Of a stretch of 64,000 nt of DNA, positions 1 to 7,616 are shown in pieces. Position 1 is the stretch's first letter. Each line of letters starts with the position of its first letter. Origin of the DNA: Stigmatella erecta (GTDB lineage: Bacteria; Myxococcota; Myxococcia; Myxococcales; Myxococcaceae); the NCBI RefSeq assembly GCF_900111745.1, contig NZ_FOIJ01000024.1:1-64000 (forward strand), in the 5' to 3' direction. The position numbers were made by a program, and so were the translations under genes. The notes under the pieces are model-generated. The model was given only the letters and a program-made list of their open reading frames with translations, did not search any database and had not been told where the DNA came from.

Positions 1-93
1 CTGCGCTGGAGCCGCTGGCGCCGCCGTCATCAAGCCATTGCCAAGCTCTGTCATTACCGACGCAGGAACTCGCGACTCAAAGTGCAACTGTAG
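1..93 (+). pseudogene. C-terminal end of a transposase (cut by window edge)
   Basis: The first 30 codons of frame 1 are open and end in TAG at 91-93. The peptide is very basic, with a WSRWRRRHQ stretch and a CHYRRR stretch, a pattern I associate with DDE transposase C-termini of the IS4/IS701 kind. The rest lies outside the window, so it could be the tail of an intact element or a remnant. It ends 5 bp before the left inverted repeat of the IS5-family element, in a neighbourhood made entirely of transposase debris. The family assignment is inference from a short peptide. Confidence 0.5.
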
Positions 94-98
94 TATTA

Positions 99-115
99 GA
101 GACTATCTCAGTAGG
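99..115 (+). repeat. Left terminal inverted repeat of the IS5-family element
   Basis: GAGACTATCTCAGTAGG, exact complement of 980-996. It is preceded by TTA, one copy of the putative target duplication. On the minus strand the transposase gene reads towards this end, which is therefore the 3' end of the element. Confidence 0.88.
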
Positions 116-930
116 AAGTGGAACCAAGTGATGAGGCCCAGGGCCAGGTGAATCATGGCCAGAAAGGTATCCTCGCGCTTCTCCCAGCGCACCAGCAGCC
201 TGCGGAAGCGGTTCATCCACGAGTGAGAGCGTTCCACCACCCAACGGCGTGCCTTCTTCCGGCGGCTCTTCTTCGGAGGCGTCGCCGGGGGACGACGTGG
301 GCGAATGTGCAGCTGAAGGTGGAACTTGTCCCCCCACTGACGCACCGCTTGGCAGTCGTAGCCTGCGTCCAAGCACAGATGCTGCGGCGCTCCGTTGGAA
401 GGCTCCGGCCTTCTGACTGGCACCGAATCCAACGTGGCCTCCACCAGCTTGTGGTCGTTGACGTTGGCTCCGGCCACTACCACGCCCAGCGGCATGCCTC
501 GTCCATCCGTCAGCAGGCTTCTCTTGGTGCCTTTCTTGGCTCGGTCCGTTGGGTTGGGACCGGTCTTCTGCCCACCCAGCGGGGCTTTGGTCATCGCCCC
601 GTCCAGGCTCATCCACTTCCACTCAATGCCCCTCATCTGCTCATAGGCCACGAGCCCCAAGCGCCAGAATTCGCGGAACACTCCGGCCTGGGCCCACTCC
701 CGGAAGCGTCGGTAGGCTGAGGACGGGTGGCAGATTCCGGTGGCCTTGAGCGCCTGCCACTGCATCCCCGTGCGCAGCACCAAGAGGATGGCCTCCATGG
801 CCTTCCTGTCAGGCACTCGCGGATTGTGACACCCCAGCGGATGCTCGGGACGAGGAGGCAATAGGGGCTCCAGCTTGGCCCACACTTCCTCCGGTATCCT
901 TCAACCATCGTCGTACTTGGCGACTCCCAT
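103..930 (-). pseudogene. IS5-family transposase with a nonsense codon at codon 10
   Basis: Reading in frame from ATG at 930-928, the expected N-terminus MGVAKYDDG is followed by TGA at 903-901, exactly where related proteins have Trp (TGG), and then RIPEEVWAKLEPLLPP continues in the same frame to the stop at 103. The remaining 260 residues are intact: the DDE catalytic positions appear as D in DGAMTKAP, D in CLDAGYD, and E in the VVERSHSWMNRF region with its conserved Arg. Transposases cut and join DNA at the terminal repeats. A GTG at 885 could restart translation 15 codons in, but the GGAGG before it is only 3-4 bases away. The single-base change makes the copy probably inactive. Confidence 0.85.
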
Positions 931-979
931 TCTACTTTCCCTCCTACCTGGATAACCTCACAGGCAGGAGCTTTTCTTC

Positions 980-996
980 CCTACTGAGATAGTCTC
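980..996 (-). repeat. Right terminal inverted repeat of the IS5-family element
   Basis: Exact complement of 99-115, followed by TTA at 997-999, the second copy of the putative target duplication. The transposase start codon lies about 50 bp inside this end, leaving room for its promoter. Confidence 0.88.
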
Positions 997-1125
997 TTAG
1001 CGCTGTTCGAATACATGGCGGTGTTCTACACCCGGAGGCGCCGTCACTCCTCGTTGGGCTATGTCAGTCCCACCGAGTACGAGCGACCAGCTGAGGAGCC
1101 GTCTGGAAATAACCTTTCCAGTTGA
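997..1125 (+). pseudogene. IS3-family transposase (OrfB) C-terminal remnant
   Basis: Frame LALFEYMAVFYTRRRRHSSLGY followed by a YVSPTEYE-type stretch, ending at TGA 1123-1125. The FEY...F..RRRRHSSLGY.SP.E block is the signature end of IS3-family OrfB integrases. Nothing upstream of the IS5-family element continues this protein, so the 5' part was lost before or with that insertion. Only about 42 residues remain and the integrase core is gone, so it is non-functional. Confidence 0.8.
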
Positions 1126-1180
1126 GATTGGCTCCCCCTCTGCCGTCCAGAGATATCTTGGCTATGTAATTTCCAGACGG
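1099..1180. repeat. Imperfect inverted repeat pair (possible IS ends)
   Basis: CCGTCTGGAAATAAC at 1099-1113 and the complement of CCGTCTGGAAATTAC at 1166-1180 match at 14 of 15 positions around a 52-bp spacer. The left copy overlaps the end of the IS3-type remnant, so the pair could be the terminal repeat of that element next to the repeat of a second deleted copy, or a transcript hairpin. The following bases to 1245 hold no gene that I can see. Confidence 0.5.
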
Positions 1181-1245
1181 GCCCTGAGATGTAGAGGCAG
1201 GCAGCGTAGTGAACCTATCCACCGAAGCGGGGGACACGCAGGGCT

Positions 1246-3748
1246 CTACTCACTCTCTTTCTTAACATGAGAACCCTTCCGGACAACCACAACATGAGGC
1301 TTCCGCGCAATACCTCTTTTACGTCTTAACACTCTAACTCGACGCATGAGCTTATCACACTCAGAAACAAGCTCCTCACGCCGTTTTGTCTCAGAAGGAG
1401 CCTGCAACGCCTGCTCAAGCAATTGTTCAGCCTCCATCAAATAAGACTGGTTTTTCTTATCATTTTCCTCAACCGCAGCTTCAATCCGCGCCCGTGCATG
1501 CTGCACTAAACATAAGTGCTTAGACTTTCCTCGTTGCTCCGCCCGAGAGAGCAGACGATCCGCCTCTGCTACATCTCGTAGTCTCGCAGCAATCATTCCA
1601 GCTGTAAAATGTGCATCTGGATCCTCTGGGTCCAGTCTACAAGCCTCAGATGCACACTCACGAGCGCGAGACAAATCACGAGCTTTCATCATGAGATACC
1701 AAGCATATCTATCCCATAGAGCTGCATTTGCAGCATCCACACGCACAGCCTCCTCGTACCACAGAACTGCATCTTCAACACTCCCAGCGCTTGCAGCTAG
1801 CTTTGCAGCTTTAGCCGCCGAAGAGCGGAAAGCCTGCACAACCCTATCAGTCACACTAGCTTCACTCGCAGCCAGCAACTGGCGATATCTGCGCGAAACC
1901 GCTTGCGTAATTCTCTCAATGCGCTGCTGGTCCAAAGACGGAAGACTTTGGTATTTCCGCGCAAGAAACTCATTCATTCCAACTTCAAGCTGAACATCAT
2001 ACCTAGCACCATAATCAACCAAGGAACCAAAGCGCGTCTGCTCAAAAGCATCTTGCCAAATCGAGTGAGGGACTCCGATGTCACTACAAATCCAGCCCAC
2101 GACTTGTCCATCCACAGTTCCACCCAAGCGTCCAAGCACCAAAAATACTTCGCGTTGTTCAGGCCCAATTCGCTGCCATGCATCCTGAAATAAGAATTCA
2201 CCCAAGTCTTCGCGCGCGTCGCGCAATACTAGTTGAAGAGCATCATCGATGGATCTGCCAGCACGACTGGCATGGCGGACGAAAACGTCAAGAAGAATAG
2301 GACGACCCGAAAGTTGCCTACTCACCTTACGCAAGCGGGCATCACCAGCAGCAAGAAGTGGTTGAGCTCTATAGACATGCCCAAGTTCCCGCAGCAGCGA
2401 GTATCCAGTTTCTTCATCCATCGGAAGAACTTGGATTGGATAGGCTTCAACGCGTTCGCGACGCCTAGACGTCATTAACAGGCGGCACAATCTACCTGCA
2501 ATCCTTGAAAAGACACGCGTCAACTCCTCCTCTTCACCTGGGCTTCGAGCCAGAGTCTCTGTATTATCAATCACCAACAAAATATCATCACGCTTAACAC
2601 CTGCCTCACTAAAAAGCGTAGCCGCCCTATCAACTAGCGCCAGCAATTCTGCATCATACCACTTTTTATCGAGCCTATCCTCCAGAGCCAACACGAGCTG
2701 GCGGACCGCATCTCCAACAGCTGGAGAAATTCCTTTAATAAACTCTAGCCCACTAGGCCCCCACCGTGTTTGCTTTGCCGAATAGAAGGCAATAACAGAA
2801 GGCTTCCATTTAGTATTCCAAGGAGGGCTTTCCAGAATCTCATTCAAAAACTCCAAAACAAGAGTTGTCTTACCAATCCCCCCCCTCTCCATAAACCAGA
2901 CACGCCCTAGAGTCAGCATTACTATACCACTCAGACAACTCTTTTAGTTGCTCTCTACGGCCAGCAAAGGTCACCGTCTGCCGCTGAGGAAGCAGTATAG
3001 TTGGCCTCCACTCCGAGTCCCCAATTCGACAATGGACAGACTGATAGACACGAGGTCGATTCCCCAATTGCGCCACAATTGGACTTGACTCCCCAATTTC
3101 ATACGTATCTTCTTTCGATTTATACGCATGAAGCGTCTGATACTTAACGCGCCATACGCTTCCCCTTCGAGTAATTCCTCTAATTACTACTGCATCATCA
3201 TCAATCAAGCGAAGGGTCTTAATTGGGAGTCGACGCTCTGGAGCCTCAAGCTCAAGCTCGCTCTTGCCTGACGTGCGAATGGGCAGAATCTCTGCCAATC
3301 CCTCTATCAGACATTCCGCAAAACCAGGCATCCACACCAAGGCATCTCGCATCGTTGCTTCGTCAACTACGCCATGTCCAGGCCGATCGTTGCGAAACTT
3401 CACCCACCTCTCAACTTGCCGAGACAACGGAAGATTTTCACCCTTGCCTTTACGCGTTGAGGAGGCCTCAAACCAAGCAACAGCACAATCTCCCCAACCA
3501 GAGCTTCTTATCAACGGAATGGTTCGGTCGAGGATCTCTAACGGAGTACCATCCGCAGGAGCTAGTAGTTGTCTAGCGCAAGAACTTAACTCAACATCAT
3601 CTTCATCCAGTTCACTTGCGCAATACTCAACCGCACTAACGGCTGCATGCTGAAGAATACTCCGCGTGAGAGCAATCAGAAACTGAAACTGATTCCCTTC
3701 CGGGAGGGCAAGCGCAGTCTCCAACTGCCTGGCAAATAATTCTCTCAC
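1246..3748 (-). pseudogene. HEPN-STAND NTPase-TPR defence-type protein, frameshifted at a G8 tract in Walker A
   Basis: Two overlapping frames (3748-2870 and about 2919-1246) join into one protein of about 833 residues if one G is removed from the eight-C run at 2878-2885 (G8 in the gene); seven Gs would read YGEGGIGKTTLV, a perfect Walker A. Start GTG at 3748 has AAGGAG six bases upstream. The N-terminal about 160 residues are helical with RNDRPGH at residues 119-125, the Rx4-6H motif of HEPN ribonucleases. A beta-rich linker follows, then the NTPase core: Walker A, Walker B (ILLVIDN), a TSR sensor and a GRP motif. Near residues 650-780 come TPR-like helices. STAND proteins with HEPN effectors are known abortive-infection sensors; this role is inference. 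The gene is clearly AT-richer than the rest of the window, suggesting transfer. The extra G may be a real mutation, a phase-variable tract, or a sequencing error. Confidence 0.75.
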
Positions 3749-4196
3749 TAAACACTCCTTGGTGGTCGTTTCCTTGCCTACCCAGCTATGAACTCATTTA
3801 CGCCTCAGGGGACACTTGGCGAAACTTGTTCGAGTGGCCAAAGAGATAGCCTCCTTGACGCAAGCACATCCTCTATTTTAGCACTGCATCCTCCAGAGAC
3901 GCAATTCTACTTCTGCGAGAAGAAAAATAATCATCTACACTAGCCAAACAATCACCTAAATACATCAGCAAAGCGGAGGGGTTCCGCTGTGGCAGGGCTA
4001 CGAAGCTTTCCTTGCTGTAGAGATAACCTCTCGACGTGCCGATTCTTACGAAAAGGCACCTATTTCCCAGCCAAATCTATTCTCGAAAATGGGACGTAAC
4101 GCGCCATACATCTATCCTTCCGGGAGTGCGCCAGCTCACGCATCATACGTAAAACTTATCTATCATTCAGCTCCCATGCTGAATTCATCCAATACA
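3749..4196. other. 448-bp AT-rich gap without a recognised gene
   Basis: Lies upstream of the HEPN-STAND gene and downstream of the nucleotidyltransferase, both on the minus strand. It must carry the promoter of the HEPN-STAND gene, but I could not pick a convincing -35/-10 pair. I see no ORF with family character, no tRNA and no repeat. Its composition is like that of the neighbouring defence gene. Confidence 0.4.
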
Positions 4197-5072
4197 CTAC
4201 CCCTTGCTCCCCACTCGCTCTACGAGCACGGCCATCCCGTTGGCCAAGTTACGCAATCTGAGCAGCGCTCCCTCAGCGTCAGCATTACCGATGCGACTCC
4301 AAATCTCGATCTGTGCCTTGGCCAATTCTTCGAGCGTGATCGGATAGCTTGCAGCTTCAGCGGCGGCGCCCTTTTCGTTGATGAGGTAGCGGCTGTTCAA
4401 GGCAAACAGCACCTGAGCCATGCAGCACAGCGCTCGGTAGGCACAGCCCACAACGTGTGTTTGCTCGGCTCGCTGAGCTGCTTTCTCAGCATTCGAGATG
4501 GCGAAACCCACTTCCCAGCCAAAGCGGGCAATCAATGCATCCCGCAGCGCCTCGGGGTACGGCCAGGTCTCATTCTTCAATTCCGCGATGCGGCCAAACG
4601 GATCGTGGAGCGGCCGACAGGTCGCGACCTCACCCATCCAAATGGCCGAACAGAAGCCATGAGGGTGGCCCGGCTGGTAGTTCATCGAGATGCGGCCCTG
4701 CCGCGCTTCGGCAATGACCTCACGCACGCGTCCGAGATCACGGTAGAGGAGATCGACCTTGGCGCCCCCTATGGTGAGCCACCCCCCACCGTTGATCCAG
4801 GGTCCCCACTCGCCAAGGGGCGTCACCATGGGTGATGAATCCTCCACGAGGGGGGCCACGGCCTTCCGGAGCGCATCCACATCGAGGGGCGCGCCGGGCT
4901 CGTAGTACAGGCCGAAGTCATAGTCGGAAGCAGGGCCCGCCATCCCCCGCCCTCGCGAGCCTCCAAGCACCAGCGCCACCAAGCCTTGGACAGGCCGGAG
5001 AGCCTCGGTCACACGGACAAGCAGCGCATCATTATTCTCGCTTGAGGATGATCCCGTCGTCACTGACCGCAT
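4197..5072 (-). CDS. Nucleotidyltransferase-domain protein
   Basis: Pol-beta-type nucleotidyltransferase: GGSRGRG followed by SDYDFGLYY gives the GS...DxD metal-binding motif near residues 37-55, and KVDLLYRD could supply the third acidic residue. Such enzymes transfer NMP to a protein, RNA or small molecule; the substrate here is unknown. The C-terminal half is helical, like minimal nucleotidyltransferases with a fused substrate-binding domain (DUF4037-like). I chose ATG 5072 because GGGGG lies six bases upstream; ATG 5120 and GTG 5012 are alternatives. The start overlaps the preceding lipoprotein gene by 41 bp, so the three genes 6074-4197 probably share a transcript. It could be resistance-like, toxin-associated or regulatory. 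Confidence 0.7.
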   Translation of the reverse strand: MRSVTTGSSSSENNDALLVRVTEALRPVQGLVALVLGGSRGRGMAGPASDYDFGLYYEPGAPLDVDALRKAVAPLVEDSSPMVTPLGEWGPWINGGGWLTIGGAKVDLLYRDLGRVREVIAEARQGRISMNYQPGHPHGFCSAIWMGEVATCRPLHDPFGRIAELKNETWPYPEALRDALIARFGWEVGFAISNAEKAAQRAEQTHVVGCAYRALCCMAQVLFALNSRYLINEKGAAAEAASYPITLEELAKAQIEIWSRIGNADAEGALLRLRNLANGMAVLVERVGSKG

Positions 5073-5469
5073 AGCTAGCCCCCGCATCCATGAGGCTGGG
5101 TTGGAGCCCACAGCGCTCATCTTCCTTGGGAGTGAAGTGAATGAAAGTTACTCTTTCGCCACCGCGAACCCATGCATCGTAACTTTCCAACCTAGACAGG
5201 CAACGCGTCCAAGCGTCATCCTTTTTCGAAGCCTCTGAACCTAGAGGCTTGAAATCATCCATCGCGATCTGGAGCGCCTTGAGTTCCGGCCCTGTCAGAG
5301 CCGTTGTCTTGTCCTGGCTCCACTCGGGAAATTGAATGGTCGCGGCCACTTGCTCAGAAGCAATCTGAGGTTTGCGATGAACATGGAAGCATCCTGAGCA
5401 GGCGAAGAGAAGTGCCTGCAGCGCCAATGCTTTCACCCCTGTGTATTCACGCACCGCAAGTTTCGTCAT
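5032..5469 (-). CDS. Small lipoprotein of unknown function
   Basis: 145 residues. The N-terminus has a basic region and a hydrophobic stretch ending in LLFACSGC, a plausible lipobox with Cys near residue 24 or 27. The remainder is soluble with no motif I recognise. Its start overlaps the end of the preceding gene by 4 bp (ATGA, 5466-5469), and its stop lies inside the following nucleotidyltransferase gene, so it sits in the middle of a tightly packed three-gene unit. The pairing with a JAB/DUF4329-like lipoprotein suggests that the two act together at the envelope, which is inference only. Confidence 0.65.
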   Translation of the reverse strand: MTKLAVREYTGVKALALQALLFACSGCFHVHRKPQIASEQVAATIQFPEWSQDKTTALTGPELKALQIAMDDFKPLGSEASKKDDAWTRCLSRLESYDAWVRGGERVTFIHFTPKEDERCGLQPSLMDAGASYAVSDDGIILKRE

Positions 5470-6074
5470 TCGCCCCTCACGTCATCCGTCACGTGCTTGA
5501 TGGCTGCAAACTTGCCGTCCTTCAGTTGAAACACTGTTCGTGCTTGGAAATCGTACAGGTACATTTCACACAGAGGGTTGAGCATCACTCGAAAGTAGAA
5601 CCGCTGGCGCCTGGCCTGAAGGTCTTCTGGTGAGAAGCGCGTGCTGGATGGATGGTTGTGGTAATCGGCGTAGATCACGGAGCTTGGAGCGCCAGGATCA
5701 CTAACAACATCAGGGACAAAACACTGCTTGCGTCCACCCGCAGCTTCCAAAGCGGGGCCTAGCGAGGAAGGATGGCTCGCGTAGAAGCGGTCGCTCCCGG
5801 GCCGTTGGTAGATCACTCCGCAGTATTCCTGGCCCCCACGCCGGTTGCCCGCAGTTGCTCCAGGCATCTTGCGGAGTTCTTCGCAGAGAAGAGGCCCCAG
5901 GGTTTCCAGATTGTCGAGGGGGCCCAGGAGTGGGCCCGCGACCACCAAGCGGTTTGCAGAGTCATGCCAAAACTTGGGCGATTCGCTTGTGGCGCAGGCC
6001 AGAACGAGCCCCATCCACATGGAACTCAACCCGAGCAGGGGAATAGAGCCTAGGCACTCTCGCACATAGCGCAT
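5466..6074 (-). CDS. Lipoprotein with JAB/DUF4329-like HxHP...SxxD motif
   Basis: 202 residues with a signal ending in GLVLACA, a lipobox, so probably membrane anchored. The C-terminal half carries YADYHNHPSSTRFSPEDL, which resembles the metal-binding JAMM/JAB signature (HxH then SxxD, with a six- rather than seven-residue spacer) and the DUF4329 family often found in secreted toxins. An upstream CGVIYQRPGSDRFY strand fits the fold. A metalloprotease or isopeptidase role is possible but the shorter spacer makes it uncertain. It is the first gene of the overlapping unit 6074-4197. ATG 6074 gives a long leader; the in-frame ATG about 18 residues later is an alternative. Confidence 0.62.
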   Translation of the reverse strand: MRYVRECLGSIPLLGLSSMWMGLVLACATSESPKFWHDSANRLVVAGPLLGPLDNLETLGPLLCEELRKMPGATAGNRRGGQEYCGVIYQRPGSDRFYASHPSSLGPALEAAGGRKQCFVPDVVSDPGAPSSVIYADYHNHPSSTRFSPEDLQARRQRFYFRVMLNPLCEMYLYDFQARTVFQLKDGKFAAIKHVTDDVRGE

Positions 6075-6166
6075 CCAGTGACTCTATCAAGGCCTGTACC
6101 CAGTCACCTAGAGGCAACCCGCTGAAGCTACGCGCACGCGCTGACTCACGAGCACAAGCCGTTCTC

Positions 6167-6820
6167 TTAGCCGGCCGCATCGACTGGCCAGTTCGACAAC
6201 AGGTGGCCTTTGAACCCTTTGTCCATCAGGTACCGCCACGACTCCAGGATGTCTGACGGCAGGGAATGCTCCTGCTGAAAGCCAAGCCGGGGGTAGACGA
6301 GAACCCGGTGGATGTCTCCCACCATCTCGTCGATCACCCCCAGGATGCCCACCACGTTCGATACGCCGTCGGGAAAATCGATGGAGGGGCAGTCCACGTT
6401 CGCCGTGATGCCCGGCCACCCCACCGCAGCGGTCAGTGCAACCCGGAGCACGGAGTTCGGCTTCGTGAGAAATGTCACCGTCCGGGCCTGCGGCGCCAGC
6501 TTCCTCGAAAAGGCGATGTTCTCTCCGAAGTTCGTAGCCCGGTCCTCGATGAGGACCTGCGCTTCGGAGATTCCATTCGCCCGGGCCCGCTCCAGGAACA
6601 CGAGCGCCTCCGGCTTGTCCCACAGGTGCCGTGTCCAGTTCCCTGTGTTCCCGCTGATGAGGAGCTGCTTCGTCAGCCCTTTCTTCAGGAGTTCGCAGGC
6701 GTAATCGCACACCCGCAGGTCATACGAGCAGCAGATCACCGCGAACTCGGACGGCGCCTGACGCTTGAAAGAAGACAGGTAGTCCCAGAGCCGTCTCGCG
6801 TGCTCGAGCGTCATGGACAT
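6167..6820 (-). CDS. YdcF-like (DUF218) family protein
   Basis: 217 residues. The Rossmann-like core reads FAVICCSYDLRVCDYACELL, then LLISGNTGNW and ISEAQVLIEDRATNFGENI, the D..ATNT.EN-type block typical of DUF218 (YdcF/SanA/ElyC). The E. coli relatives are envelope-associated or bind nucleotide-like ligands; the reaction is unsettled. This one lacks an N-terminal membrane segment and looks cytosolic. The start at ATG 6820 lies 16 bp after the stop of the HAD phosphatase gene, so the two are likely co-transcribed. Confidence 0.75.
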   Translation of the reverse strand: MSMTLEHARRLWDYLSSFKRQAPSEFAVICCSYDLRVCDYACELLKKGLTKQLLISGNTGNWTRHLWDKPEALVFLERARANGISEAQVLIEDRATNFGENIAFSRKLAPQARTVTFLTKPNSVLRVALTAAVGWPGITANVDCPSIDFPDGVSNVVGILGVIDEMVGDIHRVLVYPRLGFQQEHSLPSDILESWRYLMDKGFKGHLLSNWPVDAAG

Positions 6821-6836
6821 CGCAGCCCCCGCCTCC

Positions 6837-7538
6837 TCAGCGGCTGCAAGCCATCCGCAATTCGGGGCCGGCCGGGAAGCGCTTGACCACCTCTCCCGGA
6901 GACCGGGGCTGGAACGTGATGCCCGTAAAGTCCTGGACTGTCGTCCGGGCCCCGGACGCCAACAGCTCCTCGCCGCCAATTCCCACGCAGTAGGCCCCCG
7001 CTCCAGCGGCGGACCGCACGCCGCTGAGGGAGTCCTCATAGACGATGGTCTCCGAGGCGGAGAGGCCCAGCAGCGAGGCCGCCCGCAAGTAGGGCTCGGG
7101 GTCCGGCTTCCCCCGGCTGACGTCGTCACGGCTGACAATCACCTCGAAGCGTCCCGCCAGCCCCAGGCTTTGGAGAACGAACTCGATCCGGCCCTGCCAC
7201 CCGCTCGTCACCAATCCGAAGCGGATCCGGTATTCGACCAGGGACTGGATGAGCTTCTCCACGCCGGCAATCGATGCGCAGGGGGAGCGCTCTTCGAGGA
7301 CTTCCACCCTGCGGTGGATCTGCCGCTGCTCCTCCGCCGAGGCGTTGGGAAAGAGCGCGTTCACGGTGTAGCTGCCCGGACGCCCGTGAACGAGCTCGTG
7401 CATCTCCGGGTCGCTGATGGGGCGTCCCAGGCTCTCGGCCACCGTCCGCCAGGACTTTTCAACGACAGGCTTCGAGTGGACGAGCACTCCGTCCATGTCG
7501 AAGAGGACGGCGGAGAATCGGGTACTGGCTGCACTCAT
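6837..7538 (-). CDS. HAD-superfamily phosphatase (beta-phosphoglucomutase-like)
   Basis: About 233 residues. The HAD motifs are all present: motif I FDMDGVLVHS with the nucleophile Asp, motif II VTSGWQGR, motif III Lys in RGKPDPEPY, and motif IV VYEDSLSGVRSA. The alpha-helical cap between motifs I and II places it with subclass IA phosphatases and mutases. The substrate is probably a small sugar phosphate or nucleotide. ATG 7538 is chosen; ATG 7556 in the same frame would add six residues, and neither has a strong ribosome binding site. It is followed directly by the YdcF-like gene. Confidence 0.83.
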   Translation of the reverse strand: MSAASTRFSAVLFDMDGVLVHSKPVVEKSWRTVAESLGRPISDPEMHELVHGRPGSYTVNALFPNASAEEQRQIHRRVEVLEERSPCASIAGVEKLIQSLVEYRIRFGLVTSGWQGRIEFVLQSLGLAGRFEVIVSRDDVSRGKPDPEPYLRAASLLGLSASETIVYEDSLSGVRSAAGAGAYCVGIGGEELLASGARTTVQDFTGITFQPRSPGEVVKRFPAGPELRMACSR

Positions 7539-7616
7539 GGAAAGAGCATACCCCAAGGCGCCACGCCTCTATATGGTGGCGGTCTCTCTCCCGATTGGCA
7601 GAGCCTCTCCTCTCAT

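Larger units (their letters stand above)
99..996 (-). mobile_element. IS5-family insertion sequence, complete but probably defective
   Basis: An 898-bp element bounded by 17-bp perfect terminal inverted repeats, GAGACTATCTCAGTAGG at 99-115 and its complement at 980-996. Both ends are flanked by TTA (96-98 and 997-999), which fits the 3-bp TNA target duplications of part of the IS5 family. Its one gene is a DDE transposase on the minus strand with an early nonsense codon. The element sits between the tail of one transposase and a truncated IS3-type transposase. Confidence 0.88.

Noticed and set aside
1099-1180. Rho-independent terminator
   Set aside because: The arms are 52 bp apart and no T tract follows, so a pair of IS ends fits better than a terminator.
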